This document shows, piece after piece, positions 1 to 11,211 of a DNA stretch of 64,000 nucleotides. Under the pieces are notes generated by a model, which saw only the letters and a program-made list of their open reading frames with translations, was not told the origin of the DNA and did no database searches. The position numbers were made by a program, and so were the translations under genes. Origin of the DNA: Hysterangium stoloniferum (taxonomy: Eukaryota > Basidiomycota > Agaricomycetes > Hysterangiales > Hysterangiaceae); contig WHVD01000011.1 of NCBI GenBank assembly GCA_015178975.1, forward strand, positions 1,396,785-1,460,784, given 5' to 3'. Within the stretch, counting starts at the first letter, position 1, and the number at the start of each line of letters is the position of its first letter.

Positions 1-226
1 CATCCGCCTTCGCATGCGCTCGCCCACTCCTGGCCCGAGGCTCGACTTGTCCTTCGGTTCCGATCAGTATCTCACCAAAAGGAGCTCTTTAGGATTAGTC
101 TTCACCTGCCTGAAATCTAAGGACACCCTACGGATATTTGCGAGGGCACAGCACATAAGCTGAAGCCAGGTCCTTCCGATCGGTCCCTGTCAGCCACCAA
201 CATTAGTCAGTTTTCAGTTCTTAACA
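1..226 (+). repeat. LTR family A, 3' portion (cut by window edge)
   Basis: The 3' quarter of a family A LTR ending in AGTTCTTAACA. It shares the block TGCAGCACATAAGCTGAAGCC with the copies at 227-956, 35988-36710 and 37019-37742. It abuts the next copy directly, and that copy has lost its terminal TGTTA, so the two LTRs are fused head to tail without internal sequence. Confidence 0.75.
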
Positions 227-956
227 CGGCCGTGTCGCAACCCTATCGGTCCCAAGGTTATCGCCACTTATCAACGATTCAAGATACTATTCAAGTCACC
301 ACATTGGAAACCATCAGCCTCTGAAGCTGACGTATGCTTTCATGATGATCAAACTCCATTTACGCCCACGTCAAAATACTCGTATTGTCTGGTTAAACTT
401 TTGATACGTCCCTTTGATTATGTTGATCCGTTCTATCCTATGTTTCACATATGTCTATCTATATTTGTAGTCCTCGAACTATTTCCTTTTACCGTAATTC
501 CGCTCTCGGTTATCATCGGCCTCCGAACTAATCATAAACTTCCTGTTCCTAGTCAAGCTTATTGTTAATACTGTTTTCCGCCTTTCTCCCCATTAGTATT
601 TTCTAGATGCCTGTTACTTGTATATGAACCCGCTGTAGTTGTAGTTACTAGGCAATCAGAATATCAACTCAGAATACCCTCATACGTCTGTAACAGTCTC
701 ATACTAAGAATCCCCTCATCTGCCTTCGCATGCGCTCGCCTACTCCCAGCCCCAACCCCTTGGCCCGACACTCGACTTGTCCTTCGGTTCCGATCGGTAC
801 CTCACCAAAAGGAACTCTTTAGGATTAGTCTTCACCTGTCTGAAATCTAAGGACACCCTACAGATATTTGCGAGGGTGCAGCACATAAGCTGAAGCCAAG
901 TCCTTCCAATCGGTCCCTGTTGGCCACCGACATTAGTCAGTTTTCAGTTCTTAACA
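227..956 (+). repeat. LTR family A, tandem copy
   Basis: About 730 bp, matching the complete family A solo LTRs at 35988 and 37019 along its length. It ends in TTCTTAACA. The first bases (CGGCCGTGTCGCAACCC) replace the usual TGTTACGACCGTGTC start. No TSD can be tested because the left neighbour is another LTR. Confidence 0.75.
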
Positions 957-1529
957 GGTGTGCACACTCTAGTAGGAGTAGGAACAACTCAGACACTTTT
1001 ACCCAGAAACCACAACTTGCTAGAAATCCTTCAAAGTGTCTGCTGCAAGTTGTGATGGGGTATTATCTCAGCCATCTCAAATGGCCATACTCAAACTTGA
1101 ACATCTTACTCACTGTTTTTGTAAGCCTGGCGCCCCAGTCTTACGTGTTCACTCATTGTTCCTGTTACGTGTTCACTCCTTTGTTATGTGTTCACCCTTT
1201 GTTTCTTGTTTCCTTTGTTCCACTCCTTTTGTTCTGGCATGTGACCACATCATATATGTACATACATATATAGCCTAGGTAGTTTTCTCTCTCTTACCTT
1301 ACTGTACGCTGTAACCCCCTGTATCCCATCTCGGTTCTAGACAATACACCATGGTCCTGTCAACTCGTGTGACCACCAGTGATCTCATTGACAACAAGAT
1401 TCCAGTTTTGTACTTTTACAGTCAAAGCATAGAGCTCTTCACTCAAACTCACACATTAACTACTGCACTCCTCCTTCTTCTGGTGAACAGTCTTTCACCT
1501 TAATTCTACTTTATCTCGTCTATTTGACT
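957..1529. other. Unassigned low-coding sequence
   Basis: Pyrimidine-rich and TGTTCAC-rich sequence between two LTR copies. Short open frames at 920-1278 overlap in different frames and show no recognisable protein. It may be decayed retroelement leader sequence. Nothing firmer can be said. Confidence 0.3.
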
Positions 1530-2109
1530 GTGGATCAAACTGATGGTTTTTCCTGGTCATCATCCTGTCTGGTCTCCATCCCAATGCTCTTCCATCACCC
1601 ATTCTACTTGTAAATGCTATTTGCCACCTTATACCCTCTAGAATACTTTTACTACATTGTATTTAGTTCTAGTCTGATCCCTACCTCTTCCTGTGCTTCC
1701 TTTGACCTATCACCACTTCTCACTTCCTTGATCAGCCCTCTACTCATCCATTACACCTTTGTATAAAATTCCTACGATGTATGCTACTACTCCTCAGTTC
1801 TAATATCAACTTAGATTACCCCTGTTTAGTCTTCAGTCTTCTTACTCCCTCCCTAATACCCTCTGAGGCATCATTGGCAAGCTGTGACCCTCTACCTTAC
1901 AACTCTTAGTATATTGGCCTCCAGTCAAGTGAGCTAAGTGTTGTCTTCAGTTCTTATCATACTATCTGCTCTGTTTGAAATACTGGAGCACCTTAACAGT
2001 TCATATGAGGGCACAACATATAAGTTGAAGCCAAGCTCCACCTGTTTTATAGAGTCAGACCTCCCAACTCTATTATCAGCCTTCTTAATCCCTTGCTTAG
2101 CTCTTAACA
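1530..2109 (+). repeat. LTR family C, diverged partial copy
   Basis: Matches the complete family C solo LTR at 18371-19085 in scattered blocks, for example the ATATCAACTTAGATTACC type stretch and the CAACATATAAGTTGAAGCC block. It ends in TTAGCTCTTAACA. The 5' end is too diverged to place, so the start is approximate. It may be the 5' LTR of the element whose gag remnant follows. Confidence 0.5.
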
Positions 2110-2521
2110 GTATATTAGAACTCAGGCTTGTAAATTGTTACCCTCTAGTCATGGATGATCAAAACCCTCTGGAAGCAAGACAAGAAGCAATCAGAAGGGT
2201 TACCCTTTCTACTACTGATCCATAATTTGTAGGATCAGCATTAATGACACTTCTGGAATATGTGTCAAATGTGTGGACCCCTGTGAGCTCACCTAGACCT
2301 CTTCTGGTACCTCCAAGTATTGGTGGCAGTATTTTGACACACTTCACCACCATCACAGTAGTCATCCTACCAGTGGTCCACCCAGCTCTCATCACAGCTT
2401 CAATGGCAGACCTCTGAGTTCACATCATAGCTCTCATCATAGTTTTGGTAACAGACCCTGGGTTCCCATCACAGTTCACATTACAGCTCTCACCACAGTA
2501 GTCACAGTGGCAGACCTCTGA
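2110..2521 (+). pseudogene. Retroelement gag leader with Ser-His repeat, interrupted
   Basis: Possible start of a retroelement gag: an open stretch begins MDDQNPLEARQEAI at about 2150. It is followed by a degenerate repeat whose unit (CTCTGAGTTC...CATCACAG) would read as Ser-Ser-His-His repeats in one frame. The same repeat resumes at 5464-5497, 6042-6130 and 6818-6935, each piece separated by an inserted element, so this was one continuous tract. I infer that it leads into the gag body at 7700-8480. No intact frame remains. Confidence 0.4.
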
Positions 2522-2627
2522 TGTTAGGATCCTGTTGTTTTGGATCCCCGTGATTTGTTTCTCACTAGAAAACCCTTGTTGTCTCATTATCGGAGCCCCT
2601 GCCTACATCATTACCCCTCATGGCTTC

Positions 2628-3383
2628 TGTTAAGGGTGTGTACATGGAGGGTTTCCAGAGAAACCTGCGGGAAAGCTGGTAGGACTTGGCTTCAGCTTAT
2701 ATGCTGCACCCTTGCAAGATTATCTTGTCCAATTTCAAATGGGCGGATGGGAATCCTGGGGAGTCTGGGTGGGGTTCGTGGCTCCAGAGGTCAGGGAGTT
2801 GAGATCGATAAGTTGGAGGTCGAGTGATAGATGGGTCAGAGCCCATAGGCTCCAATGAGTAAAAGTGGTGTGTTTCAAAGAGGAGAATAGAGCAGAAAAT
2901 ATACTAAGATTACTGGGGAGAATCTAAGCTGATTTTCTGACTGGATTGTATGTACAACATCTGCCAGACTATATAGACTGTGGAATGAATAACATACCAA
3001 ATCCAGTAATAATGAAAACTAAACTAGCAAACATAAAACAAGATAAATAAACACCAAACTTGGTGTTAGGAACAGAATGGAATGGAGTGGAGTCCGAATC
3101 ATGACAGGTCATTTGACTATAATGGGAACGGGGCTCAGTTAGAGAGATGATGGGTTTTCCGAGCAGGGTCCAGTGACTGATGCATAGGACAGAGTCAGAC
3201 ATAGACAGGGACAGAGTCTGGTGGATATTCTGGTGACTGATACATGAAGTAACAAAGTCAAATGTGGACAAGTCTGACATACAGAGTCTGGCAGGAATTC
3301 CAGTAAACTGACAATTGGTGCGTATAGGGTGCGGGTGTGCATAAGTTAGTGCCTGGAGTCCAGTGGGAATTCTGGTCATAACA
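2628..3383 (-). repeat. Solo LTR family B nested in family C
   Basis: On the plus strand it starts TGTTAAGGGTG and ends TGGTCATAACA. It matches the reverse complement of the copy at 3644-4441. Flanks GCTTC and GCACC are an imperfect TSD. The uninterrupted family C copy at 18371 reads GCACC at this point, which supports GCACC as the original target. Confidence 0.7.
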
Positions 3384-3643
3384 GCACCCCAGCACTTGTT
3401 TTCCTCTGTCACACCTCCTGGCAACCTTCCAGCACCCCAACACCAGTGCTCTGGACTACAGAGCCACTGCCTCGGCCCCCTGAAACTTGGTTTACTGTAG
3501 ACTACTCCCCTAGTCATTCTGTTCTGTCTCCATTCTGATGCTCCCCCACCATCCATTCTATGTGTATACCTCATTTGCCATCTCAGACACTTTTAGTATT
3601 GTTCTGGTACTCTACATTTAGTTCCCTTTGCTTCCCTGCTTTG

Positions 3644-4441
3644 TGTTACGACCGGACAATCCCGCCAGACTCCGGGCACTAACCTGTATGCCACCATGCC
3701 CTACATGCACCAATTGTCTGTTTATAGGATTTCCCGCCCGGACTCCATACATCAAGACTTGTTATGTTCAACCTCATTATGACACATATCAGTCACTGGA
3801 CTTCCCTTGGACTCCGTCTCTGTCTATGTCCGTCTTCGTCCCACGCATCAGTCACCGGACCCCGCTCAGAATCCCATCACCACTCTAATTGAGCCCCGTT
3901 CCCGTTTTAGTCAAATGACCTGTCACAATTTGGACTCCGCTCCTGCTCCATTTCCTGTTATGGGTTATGCTTTGTCACGATTCGGACTCTGCTCCGTTCC
4001 GTTCCTAACACCAAACTTGGTGTTTACTATTCCCGTTTTATGTTTGTTAGTTTTCATTTCGTCATTACTGGATTTGGTATGTCATTCACTCCATGGTCTA
4101 TTTAAACTGGCAGATGTTGTACATACAATCCAGTCAGAAAATTAGCTTAGATTCCCCCCAGTAATCTAATCCATTTTCCGCTCTAAATCTTTGCTTGATT
4201 CACATCGCTCTCACTAGTCAGAGCCCACGGGCTCCGGCGCATCTACCTCTCTCAACTATCACGACCTACGACCTACGACCTACGACCCACGAATCCCGCC
4301 CAGACTCCCCAGGATTCCCATCCACCTGTTCGAAATTGGACAACACGATCTAGCGAGGGTGCAGCCTATAAGCTGAAGCCAAGTCCTACTGGATATCCTG
4401 CGGGTTTCTCCGGAGACCCGCCCTGTGTGTGTATCCTAACA
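3644..4441 (+). repeat. Solo LTR family B with perfect TSD CTTTG
   Basis: A 798-bp LTR, TGTTACGACCGG...CCTAACA, flanked by CTTTG at 3639-3643 and 4442-4446. It retains CG-rich positions that are TG or CA in older family B copies, so it looks comparatively young. It was inserted into the family C LTR. Confidence 0.88.
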
Positions 4442-4859
4442 CTTTGTCACTTACTTCTCTTTGATCCATTTGACCCCTTACTTCCTAAATTGACCCTCCA
4501 ATTATCCATTTTGCTGTAGTATAAAGCTCCCTTCATGTACATATACTACAGTTCCCCAGTTCAAATATTGACTTAGATTACCCTCCTCTAGTTTTTAATT
4601 CCCTCTACTCCTCTCTTAATCCCTTCAAAAGATGTCATCAGCCAGCTGTGACTCTTACTCCTACAATTCTTAGCATTTTCAGCCCTCTGGTTGATTTAGC
4701 TAAGTGTTATCTTCAGTTGGAACTCATACTATCTATTCTCTTGAAATACTGGAACACCCTAACAGTTCATGCAAGGGCACAACACATAAGTTGAAGCCAA
4801 GCTCCACTTGTTTTGTAGAATTGGACCTCCTGATTAGTATGATTGCTTTGTTGGCCCTC

Positions 4860-5334
4860 TGTGAAGAGTGGCGGAAGTTCTGACCGTTCTATATATGAAG
4901 AAATGAGTAGAAAGGAAGAATATTGACCTATTCGGTGCAATATAAGAGAAAGTGAGAGAAAGAGCACGAGATGACAAAGGAGTCAACGAGTGCGATGGTT
5001 CGAGTGGAGGCCTCGACTGTTATAATTCGAGGCCAGAAGTGTTCAGTAGTTCAGATAATGCTACCTATATGGTAGCTGACACGTTACCCTGATCACCACT
5101 CGTAGTAGACCTAGTTTATGTTTTACGAGTGGTGGTGCTTGGGTAAAAGTGTGTCTGAGTTCTAATTGGTGCCAAGTGCACCCACAAGTATACATAATGC
5201 TTTGAACTAATGAAATGATGGAATATTCGAAGAATATAAAAGATAGATAAATATGAATAGAATGTGTAAAATATAAATAAAATAAAAGGAGTGTTTTACC
5301 ACAATGAAACTGTGGTAAAAGCATACTCCTGACA
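4860..5334 (+). repeat. Solo LTR family D with perfect TSD CCCTC
   Basis: A 475-bp TG...CA element (TGTGAAGAGTGG...ACTCCTGACA) flanked by CCCTC at 4855-4859 and 5335-5339. No second copy was found in the window, so the orientation is arbitrary. It is the third insertion into the same family C LTR. Confidence 0.8.
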
Positions 5335-5497
5335 CCCTCTGACATTGTTCCTCTTCATCCTTCAACCCTAGATTCTAAATCTTGGACCTCCCAATTTGTA
5401 TGATCTTGCCTTTTTGGATTTCTGAAAAACCTCCCTTTTTGCCCCCTTGCTTAGATCTTAACATGTGGCACACCTAGCTCCCACAGTAGTGGACCTC

Positions 5498-6041
5498 TGT
5501 TACGACCCGTTCCCAGATGTTTCAATATCCGACTCCCAATCTCCGACTATGGAACATCATAGTTACCGTATCTTCCGCATTCTTCCCTTGTTCCACATTT
5601 GGTAATTTGTCTGTTGACAAGTATTCACTCGTTTGTCTATTATATTCCCATTTCGGAATATTGTCTCCCCAATATGTCTTATTGTATTTCCGTTTTAAGA
5701 ATACTTCCATTTCCATCTTATTATGGTCTCAGTTTGTAGTACAATAACAAGAAGACTTATATTAGTTTCCGCAAATTTGTACTTTACCTTAGATCTGATA
5801 TCAACTTAGTTTCTTATTCCTTCTTCCGTCTTTCTATATGCTCGATATTCAGAACTCTTTGGAACTCTGAATATCCGTATCTTCCATTGTAAGTCTCACC
5901 TCTGAAATTAAGGACTTTGAGTGTTTGCGTAGAGGTGCAGCACATAAGCTGAAGCCAACGTCCTGACCCTATCCGACAGTTCCCGACTTTCCGGTGGCTT
6001 TCCGATAGTTCCGGAATAAGTTCCTGACACGGCACTTAACA
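5498..6041 (+). repeat. Solo LTR family G with perfect TSD ACCTC
   Basis: A 544-bp LTR, TGTTACGACCCG...GGCACTTAACA, flanked by ACCTC at 5493-5497 and 6042-6046. It splits the Ser-His repeat tract. It shares the GCAGCACATAAGCTGAAGCC block with families A and B, so the families appear related. Confidence 0.85.
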
Positions 6042-6132
6042 ACCTCCCAGTTCTCATCACAGTTTTGGTGCCCTGACTCCCACTATAGTTCCCATCCCAG
6101 TTTTGGTGGCAGACCCCTGAGTTCCCATCATA

Positions 6133-6817
6133 GAAGGTTGTCCATAATCATTATAATATCAAATGTTTACTAATAAAAGCAGAATTGCTACAAAACTCCA
6201 TCTTTAAATAGCAGTATCTATTCTGAGACTATTATATTGTTAGCCACCAACCATAAGAAACAATTCTCCATATTACATCCTAAACAATTCAGAATCAATT
6301 AATAGAACCTGTTGTACATATATAGTTTAGTTTTCCAATTTATGTAAATACTTGCTAATACTTTTGTTGTTAATTTGTTTTTTAAAAACTAAACTGTAGT
6401 TATTTTTTAGTAAAATATGTGAGATGTCATTGGAAATTTTTCATCCTATGGCCTTCTTTATTAAGTGAAACCACCTATATATTCTAGGTATGTTGAATCA
6501 AGTAGAAATCTGTTCAGATTGACAGATCCATTCCAAAGTAATACATATGTATTTAGAGGTGCCACTGATATACATATGCATGGAATGGACTATCTAAAGG
6601 TATCTGTTTTTTAAAAGTATTAGTGTTTCAGACTACTAATTTTTTTTATTGTTTACTCGTGTCCAGAAAGATTCTTTAGTTTGTAATGTACGAGAGAGTT
6701 TAAAACTTTCAAAAACTTTTAAAAACCAAATTATGTTTGAATCACATCCCAGATGTTTAAATGACTTTTAGAGTATATTAGAATTTGGTATACTTAATAA
6801 TTTTCAGATATCCTCCA
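6133..6817. mobile_element. AT-rich inverted-repeat element, 685 bp, TA flanks
   Basis: An AT-rich insert inside the Ser-His repeat tract. It has TA on both sides (6131-6132 and 6818-6819) and weak terminal inverted repeats (AAGGTTGTCC / GATATCCTCC). It has no coding capacity. The TA target suggests a Tc1/mariner-type non-autonomous element. The tip resembles that of the 525-bp insert at 11816. Confidence 0.45.
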
Positions 6818-6935
6818 TAGTTCTCATCACAGCTCTTACCCCAGTTCTTATCATGGTATTCTCAGTGGTGGACCTCTGAGTTCACACCACAGCTCACATC
6901 CTGGTTCTCATCATTCTGGAAATAATTTGGCAGGC

Positions 6936-7160
6936 TGTTATGACTGTGTCACAACTGTGTCACAACCCAATGGTCCCTGAGGATATTACCATTGACTGAC
7001 GTTTCTAGTTATTGATCAAGTCATTGTATCAGAAACTGTCAGTCACTTGACACTGATGTATACCTTCATGGCGATCAAACCCTGTTTACACCCCTGTCAA
7101 GTTATACTCGTACTATCTGATTATGCTTTGATATGTCCCTTTTTATTATGATGATCTGTT
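6936..7160 (+). repeat. LTR family A, 5' fragment (old, CpG-depleted)
   Basis: Begins TGTTATGACTGTGTCACAAC and follows family A for about 225 bp. It breaks off after ATGATCTGTTCTA. CG sites of younger copies are TG or CA here. The rest of the LTR is missing. Confidence 0.6.
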
Positions 7161-7194
7161 CTAAGGTAGGCTTTGCTTTAGTTTTGGCACCTGT

Positions 7195-7463
7195 TTATGT
7201 AAGCAAAAAAGTGACCTGCTCACACTTCTTTCTGTGCTTCCACGACATAGATAATCTGTAATTAAAGCCCAGGGAAGTGGATTTGGGATCCATTCCTCCA
7301 GTTCTCAGGTTTAAAACTTGAAAAATAATTCACCCCCTTGCCAAGTAGTAGGACTTACAAATTTTGACTTTTTTTTTGAGTCTCTGAATGCTTAAAAATG
7401 CATTTCGATGTGATTCTGAGATTTTCAAAATTTTGACACTGTCAGTATTGGCCGCTTACATAA
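7195..7463. mobile_element. Small inverted-repeat element, 269 bp
   Basis: Bounded by the 10-bp perfect inverted repeat TTATGTAAGC / GCTTACATAA. It is AT-rich and non-coding. No clear TSD was seen. It could be a MITE or a chance pair at the edge of decayed sequence. Confidence 0.4.
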
Positions 7464-7699
7464 TCATCATGTGATATATTGGGCAGCCTTGTTTTAAGGG
7501 CCTAAAATTGGGAAAGAAAACTGTATTAAATTCAAATATATGTACCTATATTACTTACATAAAAATTCTTTTAAGAAAAAGAGGGTATAGTTGCGCATGT
7601 ACTTGTGCAGTAAGCCATGCACTTGATCACAGGCCACATTACATAAGCAGCACAGTAGCAAACATGCAGTTGCACAGTTCTGTGACGAATTTGCTACCA

Positions 7700-8480
7700 A
7701 CAGAAGCAAGGTCATATTTGCCTTATCGTTTCTTTGGGGTACTGCTATGAGTTGGTTCAAACCAGCACTCAATAATCTCGATGTCTATCAACCTGGCTGG
7801 CTCAACAACTACATGTTTTTTGTTACAGATCTCAAACTTAATTTTGGACCCTATGATGCAGTCAGCGATGCCAAAACCACTTTAGCCAATATTAAAATGA
7901 AAGACAGCCAGCAGATCACCAAATACATCATTCAATTTATCTCCCTCACTACACTTGTCAACTGGGGCGACTCCACCCTACATCATAGGTTCTATTTAGG
8001 CCTTCCATCTCATCTTAAGAATGACATCTGTTGAGGTGACAGCAAGCCAACTACACTCATCGACATGCATATGAAAGCTCAGCAATATGATGCTTGATAC
8101 CGGGAATGGTGTGCTGAAATCAACCGAGAAACCCCCTCGGACTACCTAGCAAAGATGAACCAAGATAGTGAACAACCCTTGTTGACCAACAACAATGGTG
8201 ACAACTCCTCGAAGAAGTCTAAAAAAAAATAGGACTGATTCAACTCCTAAATGACACTGCAGCCTCAAACAGCAAAACCAGAACTTCTGTGGCCAAGCCA
8301 AAGGATGATTTAAGTACCACACTTAGTATAGATGGTAAGCTGATGCCTGAGGAAAGGCAACAATGAAAGGACAATTATCTCTGCCTCTGGTGTGGCACCC
8401 CAGGACACATGGTTAACAAGTGTCCTCTCAACAACACCAAAGCTTGAGCTGCTAAGGCTGAAAGCCCTCAGACATGCTGA
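7700..8480 (+). pseudogene. Ty3/gypsy chromovirus Gag remnant
   Basis: Reads as the conserved Gag body of fungal chromoviruses: a GTAMSWFKP type motif at about 7737, then NFGPYDAVSDA, RITKY-like and STLHHRFYLGLP segments. After several stops comes a CCHC zinc knuckle of the form C-x2-C-x4-H-x4-C at about 8392-8433 (CLWCGTPGHMVNKC). Stops after 8032 and frame changes at about 8090-8260 make it a dead copy. In a live element this protein would coat the RNA. The upstream Ser-His tract was probably part of the same element. Confidence 0.72.
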
Positions 8481-9006
8481 CACCAGCGACCAAGTCAAAA
8501 ACAGTGTAAAGCAACCCCCAGGCCCCCATATATGTGTGTAACAATTGCATGCTACATTTCTGTACAACAGTTGGCCAATCCCTCTTTGCAATGCATTCAA
8601 CCCTTTACTACTTCTTAAGTCCTCCTTATGTACATTTCTCCTGGTCTTATTGTTTTTTGGCTTTCTCACTTTGCTCTTCAGCCCTACCAGTTGACCTAGT
8701 TCTCTTCAGTACACTAGGACAACATTATTACCAAGGTTTTCACTCCAAAAACTCCATTCTTTGGTCATCCATTTCTGCAAGGAAAAGGAAAACATTTTCA
8801 GGTCTTTTTGACAAGTTGGTTCTTGTTTTTCAGCAGTCCTTGGATGCAATGGACCCACCTGCTTACAATTCGTTGATTGTTGGGTACTCATATGTATAGT
8901 CTGGTCCTCCAATACTCAATGACCTTCTCTTTAGTTCAGCCAGGGTGTGGAGGTTCTACTGGCTACCCATCTTTAGGTTCTCCTGGATACTCTCTCAGTT
9001 TGGTGC
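8481..9006. other. Unassigned sequence between gag remnant and LTR
   Basis: No recognisable protein, RNA gene or repeat. The open frame at about 8534-8899 has no familiar domain and probably reflects decayed retroelement DNA. Confidence 0.3.
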
Positions 9007-9720
9007 TGTTAAGAACAGAAATGAGACTAAGGTCAGAAGACCGATGGAGGCTGAACAGAAGGACTTGGCTTCAGCTTTTATGCTGTGCCCTCACAAGTTA
9101 CCATTGGGTGTCCTTAAATTTCAGGCAGGCGAGAACTAGTCCTGTCATGCAATCCTCACGGTAAGTCACCAATCAGAAGCTGAAGGATAAGTTGAGGGTC
9201 AGAGGGTCAGAGGGTCAGAGGGTTGGAGAGTGGATACTTAGAGTGAGACCATGAGAGTTGTTTAGGGGTGTTCTTAGTCGATATTCTGATTGCTTAGTGG
9301 CTACATTACAGTGAGTTTATATACAAGTTACCAGCATCTAGAAAATACTAACTAAGGGAAGAGTGGAAATGCCCCAATGACAAATAAACTTGACCAAGAA
9401 CAGGAAGGTTATGATAAAGTTGGAGGCCATGAATAACCAAGGGTGATAACTACAAAAAAGGAAACAGTCCACAGTATATATGGGCATAGGTGAGACATAG
9501 AATAAATGGATCATCAAAGGATAAAGGGATATATCAGAGTATAACCAGATAGTACAAGTATAATTTGACAAGGGCTGTAGGGGGGGGGGGGAAGGTTGAT
9601 TGCCATGAGGGTGTACGTATGTCAGTGTCAGGTTTACTAACAGTGGCCAATATGAAGACATGATGAACCTTGAGGTGATAGTGTCATCAGTTATCTTTGG
9701 GTTGCAACATGGTCATAACA
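9007..9720 (-). repeat. LTR family A copy, minus orientation
   Basis: A 714-bp sequence from TGTTAAGAACAG to CATGGTCATAACA, the reverse complement of family A. It contains a run of 12 G at about 9580-9591. Flanking 5-mers GGTGC and AGGAG do not match. It is strongly CpG-depleted and therefore old. Confidence 0.7.
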
Positions 9721-9995
9721 AGGAGTGTGAGTAGGCTGGTAGGGGCTTGGGAATGATTTCTGAGGATGAGGAGAAGTGAGATGTTATTGGCTGGAGTTCT
9801 ATTTAGGAGTAAGAGTCAGTTTTGAGTAGGAACTGAGGGTTACTTTGGATGATGATGCAGTGTTGAGCATGATGAGGAGTTCTAGTTTGTCTGATGGATG
9901 AAACTGATTTGGCTGTGTAGAAGTCATCTTGAGTGCCAAAGTATATATATGAATTTGTGCTTGTGACATGACTTGAAACTATAGCCATATAAGTT
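9721..9995. repeat. Dispersed repeat, copy 1 (partner at 13881)
   Basis: Starts AGGAGTGTGAGTAGGCTGGT and runs parallel to 13881-14130 for about 250 bp, including a shared TCAAGTCATG/CATATATATG type tail. It has no coding signal and its identity is unknown. Confidence 0.55.
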
Positions 9996-10015
9996 GCTTT
10001 CCAGTTGAACTCTCT

Positions 10016-10616
10016 ACAGTGCCCCCAACACTTGTTTTGTTATAGCTTTGACCCTTTTAGCCTTCCATTCCATCTCCATCCCATTCACTCCCCCATCACC
10101 ATCTCCCTGTATACATCTCACTTGCAACCTCAGACCCCTTTAGTATTGTTTAGTACTTTACATTTAGTCTCCCCACATTGTCATTGACTTCCTATGATCC
10201 ATTTCACCCTTCACTTCCTTGATCAGCCCTCCAGTCATCTCTCTTGTTGTAGTATAAAGTCTTGTTCATGTATGCCACATTTCTTTAGTTCAAAAATCGA
10301 CTAGATTACCCTCTACCAGTTCTCAGTCTCTTTCCTCCCTTCTCAATACTCTCAAAGATGTTCTTCAGCAAGCCATGAACTCTTACCTTATGACTCTTAG
10401 TATTTTGGTCAATACTGGAGAACCCTAACAGTTTGTGCGAGGGCACAACACATAAGTTGAAGCCAAGCTCCACTATATTTATAGAGTTGGACCTCCCAAC
10501 TAGTACAATCTATTGTTGGCCCTGCAAACCCCTGTGCTTAATACTACTCTTTAGTTCTAATATTGACTTAGATTACCCCCATTTAGTCTTCAGTATACTT
10601 ACTCCCTCCCAAATAC
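10016..10616 (+). repeat. LTR family C fragments, rearranged
   Basis: Family C blocks including GACCTCCCAACTAGTAC and AGTTGAAGCCAAGCTCC, followed by a second partial family C piece from about 10540. They run up to the start of another copy at 10617. The order suggests tandem or recombined LTRs. Confidence 0.55.
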
Positions 10617-11180
10617 TGTTAGGATCCCTATTGTTTTGGACCCCTGAAACCTGTTTGGGACTCAATACCCTTTGTCATCTCACTGTCAGAACCCCCACAC
10701 ACACCCATTCACCCCCCCATCACTGTCTCCCTGTATACATCTCACTTGCCACCTCAGACCCCTTTAGTATTGTTTAGTACTTTACATTTAGTCTCCCCAC
10801 CTTGTCAATGACTTCCTATGATCTGTTCCACCCTTCAGTTCCTTGATTGGCCCTCCAATCATCCATCTTGTTGTAGTATAAAATCTTGTTCATGTGTGCC
10901 ACATTTCTTCAGTTCAAAAATTGACTTAGATTACCCTCTACTAGTTCTCAGTCTTTCATCCCTTCTCAATACTCTCAAAGACATTCTTTGGCAAACCATA
11001 AACTCTTACCTTACAACTCTTAGTATTTCATTGAGCTACATAAGTGTTGATCTTCACTTTTATCGTACTATCTGCTCTGTTTGAAATACCAGAGCACCCT
11101 AACAGTTCATGCAAGAGCACAACACATAAGTTGAAGCCAAGCTCCACTACATTTATAGAGTCAGACCTCCCAACTAGTAC
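10617..11180 (+). repeat. LTR family C copy, 3' truncated
   Basis: Begins TGTTAGGATCCC like the complete copy and follows it to CCTCCCAACTAGTAC. There dispersed repeat E begins, so the 3' end is missing or lies beyond that insertion. Confidence 0.6.
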
Positions 11181-11211
11181 TGTTAGGGCCACACTAACAA
11201 GGCTACCAAAC

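Larger units (their letters stand above)
2522..5463 (+). repeat. LTR family C copy carrying three nested LTR insertions
   Basis: Starts TGTTAGGATCC and ends AGATCTTAACA, like the solo LTR at 18371-19085. Its own sequence is in four pieces (2522-2627, 3384-3643, 4442-4859, 5340-5463). The gaps are two family B LTRs and one family D LTR. The outer 5-mers (TCTGA, TGTGG) do not match, so its own TSD has decayed or one end is altered. Confidence 0.65.

Noticed and set aside
2969..3574. 201-codon minus-strand open frame
   Set aside because: It runs through a family B LTR and into family C sequence and carries no domain; a chance frame in repeats.
9180..9225. Short GGTCAGAG tandem repeat as a CRISPR-like or regulatory array
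   Set aside because: A few direct 10-bp repeats inside an LTR; no spacers, and the genome is eukaryotic.
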